Shown one piece after another: positions 59,999 to 62,696 of a DNA stretch of 62,696 bases. The notes beneath the pieces are model-generated. The model saw only the letters and a list, made by a program, of their open reading frames with translations, was not told the DNA's origin and did no database searches. The DNA lies in assembly GCA_000500915.1 (NCBI GenBank), contig AYNO01000002.1, forward strand, positions 1 to 62,696, given 5' to 3'. The stretch's first letter is position 1. Every line of letters begins with the position of its first letter. The translations under genes were made by a program, and so were the position numbers. This DNA is from Rhodobacter sp. CACIA14H1. Lineage in GTDB: Bacteria > Pseudomonadota > Alphaproteobacteria > Rhodobacterales > Rhodobacteraceae.

Positions 59999-61107
59999 CG
60001 GAATGTCTTTCGCGGGTCGAAGGCATCACGCACGCCCTCGAAGATGAAGACCAGCAGGCTCAGCATGATGGCGAATGTGAAGAAGGCGGTGAAGCCCAGC
60101 CACGGCGCCTGCAAATTCTGCTTCGCCTGCTGGGTCAACTCGCCAAGGCTCGGCGCGCTTTCCGGCAGGCCGAAGCCAAGGAAATCCAGCGTGGCAAGGC
60201 TGCCGATGGTCCCCGTGATGATGAAGGGCAGCATGGTCAGCGTCGCCACCATCGCATTGGGCAGAACATGGCGGAACATGATCACAAGGTCCGGCACGCC
60301 CAAAGCCCGCGCCGCCCGCACATATTCGAAATTCCGCGCCCGCAGGAATTCGGCCCTGACCACGCCCACTAGCGCCGTCCAGCCGAACAGCACCATCAGC
60401 CCCACCAGCAGCCAGAAGTTCATCGTAAAGATCGCCGCCACGATGATGATGATGTAAAGGCTGGGCGTCGCCCCCCAGATCTCGATCACCCGCTGGAAGA
60501 TCAGGTCCGTCAGCCCGCCGAAATACCCCTGCACCGCCCCCGCCGCGATGCCCACGACCGATGTGATCAGCGTCACGATTAGCGCGAAACTCACCGAAAG
60601 CCGGAACCCGTAGATCACCCGCGCCAAGACGTCCCGCGCCGTGTCATCCGTGCCCAGCCAGTGCCTTTCGTCAGGTGCCGAAGGCGCAGGCCCCGCCAGA
60701 TCGTTGATCGTGTTGTAGCTGTAGGGGATGGGCGGCCAAATCACCCAGCCCTTCACGAACTCCGGGTCCACCGCCGCACGGCTGCCATCCTCCACCTGTG
60801 CGATCACCCCTTCGGGATCGTCCCAGCAATCGACGCTCCCCCCCGATTTGATAAGGCACTGCACCTCGATGTCGGTATATTTCGCCTCGGTCCTGAAATC
60901 CCCGCCGAAGGCCGTTTCGGGATAGAACTTCAGGAAGGGCGTATGCAACTCGCCCCGATAGCTCACCAGCAGGGGCCGGTCATTGGCGATCACCTCGGCA
61001 CAAAGCGTGATGCCGTACAGCACAAGGAACACCCAGAGCGACCAGTAGGCCCGCCGGTTCGCCTTGAAGTTCCGCCAGCGGCGCTGGTTCAGCGGGGACA
61101 GCGCCAT
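59995..61107 (-). CDS. yejE: YejE-like peptide ABC transporter permease
   Basis: Inner-membrane permease of 370 aa for oligopeptide (microcin C-type) import. Seen: N-terminal LSPLNQRRWRNFKANRRAYWSLWVF typical of YejE (parts), a long periplasmic insert, then DPP/Opp-type core with LGTDDTARDVLARVIYGFR and the EAA loop ARALGVPDLVIMFRHVLPNA. ATG 61107 is preferred over 61110 for spacing from GGAGG; both overlap the yejB stop. Confidence 0.93.
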   Translation of the reverse strand: MALSPLNQRRWRNFKANRRAYWSLWVFLVLYGITLCAEVIANDRPLLVSYRGELHTPFLKFYPETAFGGDFRTEAKYTDIEVQCLIKSGGSVDCWDDPEGVIAQVEDGSRAAVDPEFVKGWVIWPPIPYSYNTINDLAGPAPSAPDERHWLGTDDTARDVLARVIYGFRLSVSFALIVTLITSVVGIAAGAVQGYFGGLTDLIFQRVIEIWGATPSLYIIIIVAAIFTMNFWLLVGLMVLFGWTALVGVVRAEFLRARNFEYVRAARALGVPDLVIMFRHVLPNAMVATLTMLPFIITGTIGSLATLDFLGFGLPESAPSLGELTQQAKQNLQAPWLGFTAFFTFAIMLSLLVFIFEGVRDAFDPRKTFR

Positions 61108-62255
61108 CATGTCCTCCGCGTGCCGAAATCGATGCGCGGATCGATCCAGACATACATCAGGTCGGAAATGATCCCCATCACCAGCCCGATCAGCCCGAAG
61201 AAGAACAGCGTCCCGAAGATCACGGGATAATCCCGTTCAACAGCGGCGCGAAAGCCCAATTGCCCCAGTCCGTCCAGCGAGAAGATCGTCTCGATGATCA
61301 GGCTGCCCCCGAAGAACACGCCGACGAACAGCGCCGGAAAGCCCGCGATCACGATCAGCATCGCATTGCGGAACACATGGCCATACAGCACCCGCGACTC
61401 GGTCAACCCCTTGGCGCGGGCGGTCATGACGTATTGCTTCTTGATCTCGTCCAGAAAGCTGTTCTTGGTCAGCAGGGTCAGCGTGGCAAAGCTGGAAATG
61501 GTCGATGCGATGACCGGCAGCGCGATGTGCCACAGGTAATCCAGTGCCTTGCCCATCAGCGAAAGCTGCTCCCAGTTGTCCGATGTCAGCCCCCGCAGCG
61601 GAAATATCTTCCAGTAGGACCCCCCCGCGAACAGGACCAGCAGCAGGATGGCGAACAGGAAGCCGGGTATGGCATAGCCCACGATGATGGCGCCCGACGT
61701 CCATGTATCGAAGGGCGTCCCGTCCCTGACCGCCTTGCGGATCCCCAGCGGGATGGAAATCAGATAGGCGATCAACGTGGACCACAGCCCCAGCGTGATC
61801 GACACAGGCATCTTTTCCAGCACCAGATCGACCACCTCGATGGACCGGAAATAGCTCTCCCCGAAATCGAAGCGCATGTAGTTCCACATCATGATGAAGA
61901 ACCGCTCCGTCGCGGGGATCATCTGCTTCTCGCATTCCGGCGCCGTGACCGACGGGCGCCCCGTGAAACCCTCGTCACAGAGGATGCGGGCAAAGCCGAA
62001 CTGCACTTCCAACTGCGCCAGAAACTCCGGCGGCAAGCCCCGCGCACCGATGTAACCGTCGTCGCGGCCCTGATCGACCCCCGCATCCCCGCCACCCGAC
62101 ACGCTTTCCAGCGCGTCGCCATCGCCTTCCAGCCGCGCGGCCACCTGTTCGATGGGCCCCCCCGGCACGAATTGCGTCAGCGAGAAGTTGATGACCATGA
62201 TCCCGACCAACGTCGGGATGATCAGCAGAAGCCGCCGCAGGATATAGGCGCCCAT
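61107..62255 (-). CDS. yejB: YejB-like peptide ABC transporter permease
   Basis: Second permease of 382 aa. Seen: N-terminal [31 protein letters not shown] (parts), a YejB-specific insert (residues about 40-120), then the core with [16 protein letters not shown], and the EAA loop [21 protein letters not shown], ending DPRIDF as DppB/OppB-type permeases do. It lies 13 bp after yejA and overlaps yejE. Confidence 0.94.
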   Translation of the reverse strand: MGAYILRRLLLIIPTLVGIMVINFSLTQFVPGGPIEQVAARLEGDGDALESVSGGGDAGVDQGRDDGYIGARGLPPEFLAQLEVQFGFARILCDEGFTGRPSVTAPECEKQMIPATERFFIMMWNYMRFDFGESYFRSIEVVDLVLEKMPVSITLGLWSTLIAYLISIPLGIRKAVRDGTPFDTWTSGAIIVGYAIPGFLFAILLLVLFAGGSYWKIFPLRGLTSDNWEQLSLMGKALDYLWHIALPVIASTISSFATLTLLTKNSFLDEIKKQYVMTARAKGLTESRVLYGHVFRNAMLIVIAGFPALFVGVFFGGSLIIETIFSLDGLGQLGFRAAVERDYPVIFGTLFFFGLIGLVMGIISDLMYVWIDPRIDFGTRRT

Positions 62256-62268
62256 TCCGGCGAAGCCC

Positions 62269-62696
62269 TTACTTCAACGCGCCGGAAGCCCGCAGCGCCT
62301 CGGCCTTTTCGGCATTGAACCACCAGAAATCAAGCTCGCCCAAGGCATAGGGCGGCAGCGTCTCGGGGTGTTCGTACATGTCGTAATAGGCGATGGTGTG
62401 GGTGGACTTGTACCACTGCGGCACCCAGAACCGTTCCGCCCGCAGCACACGGTCCAGCGCCTTGGTGGCGACCCGCAGCTTGTCGTTCGAATCCGCCGCC
62501 ATCACCACATCGATCAGCCGGTCCACCGCAGGCGATTTCAGACCCATCAGGTTGAAGGCCGACACATCCGCCGTTTCCGCCCCGTAATACTGCTTGAGCT
62601 CGGAGCCGGAGATGTAATCCGACCGCGCATTCCCCGTGATGATGTCGAAATCGTACTGCGGCGGCCGCGTCCGCGCCTCCATCTGCGCGTTGTCGA
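62269..62696 (-). CDS. yejA: YejA-like solute-binding protein, C-terminal part
   Basis: The last 142 codons of a family 5 extracellular peptide-binding protein, cut by the window edge. Seen: [61 protein letters not shown] (parts), and the YejA-type end [12 protein letters not shown]. Operon order yejA-yejB-yejE-yejF supports the call. Start, signal peptide and first two-thirds are outside. Confidence 0.9.
   Translation of the reverse strand, partial: DNAQMEARTRPPQYDFDIITGNARSDYISGSELKQYYGAETADVSAFNLMGLKSPAVDRLIDVVMAADSNDKLRVATKALDRVLRAERFWVPQWYKSTHTIAYYDMYEHPETLPPYALGELDFWWFNAEKAEALRASGALK

Overview
This is a GC-rich stretch of an alphaproteobacterial chromosome, most likely of the Rhodobacterales (Rhodobacter/Gemmobacter/Paracoccus-like). 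The pointers are the FnrL/cbb3 oxidase region, the gene content of the C-P lyase cluster, a SelD fused to a flavoprotein, a tandem-domain universal stress protein and the style of the intergenic hairpins. No plasmid, phage, IS element, rRNA or CRISPR was seen; there is one tRNA (Met, CAT).

Layout. (1) 1-10475: phosphonate uptake and C-P lyase cluster. A DUF559-like gene and phnJKLN run rightward, followed by a convergent DUF1045 gene, phnM, and a leftward operon phnD-phnC-phnE-methyltransferase-PhnM paralogue-acyltransferase that starts behind a four-half-site Pho box. (2) 10598-14700: a LysR regulator and five small secreted, lipoprotein or outer-membrane genes. (3) 15138-27115: tRNA-Met, an orphan hydantoinase-A-like gene, rpoN (frameshifted here), selD and mnmH (selenium to tRNA 2-selenouridine), argE, iolG-like, SDR and GST genes. 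(4) 27227-33951: an ABC exporter pair (ybbA/ybbP-like), tesA, a GlcD-like flavoenzyme and an MFS transporter. (5) 34213-40943: haem genes hemC, hemE and hemF with small neighbours, an SDR without its catalytic lysine, and rsmC. (6) 41013-45441: a toxin-antitoxin pair with operator repeats, clpS, a HAD hydrolase, a D,D-carboxypeptidase and a FAH-family enzyme. (7) 45484-57173: the microaerobic respiration island ccoGHIS, ccoNOQP, usp, fnrL and hemN, tied together by four FNR boxes. (8) 57185-62696: a Yej-type peptide ABC importer whose ATPase reads straight into a glycosyltransferase; yejA is cut by the window edge.

How it works together. Phosphate starvation (Pho boxes) should switch on phosphonate import by PhnCDE, conversion through PhnI/J/M/N, and an accessory set (second PhnM, methyltransferase, acyltransferase) of unknown role. 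Low oxygen (FnrL) should switch on the cbb3 oxidase subunits, their copper-loading and assembly proteins, oxygen-independent haem synthesis and a stress protein.

Three reading-frame problems (rpoN, usp, and the yejF/glycosyltransferase junction) can each be explained by a single missing base in a G/C-rich run. That suggests a common sequencing or assembly error rather than three mutations. The non-coding parts are rich in hairpins and palindromes, including a four-hairpin ABAB array, a cluster of about eight hairpins between the two cco operons, and a 12-bp-periodic element present twice.
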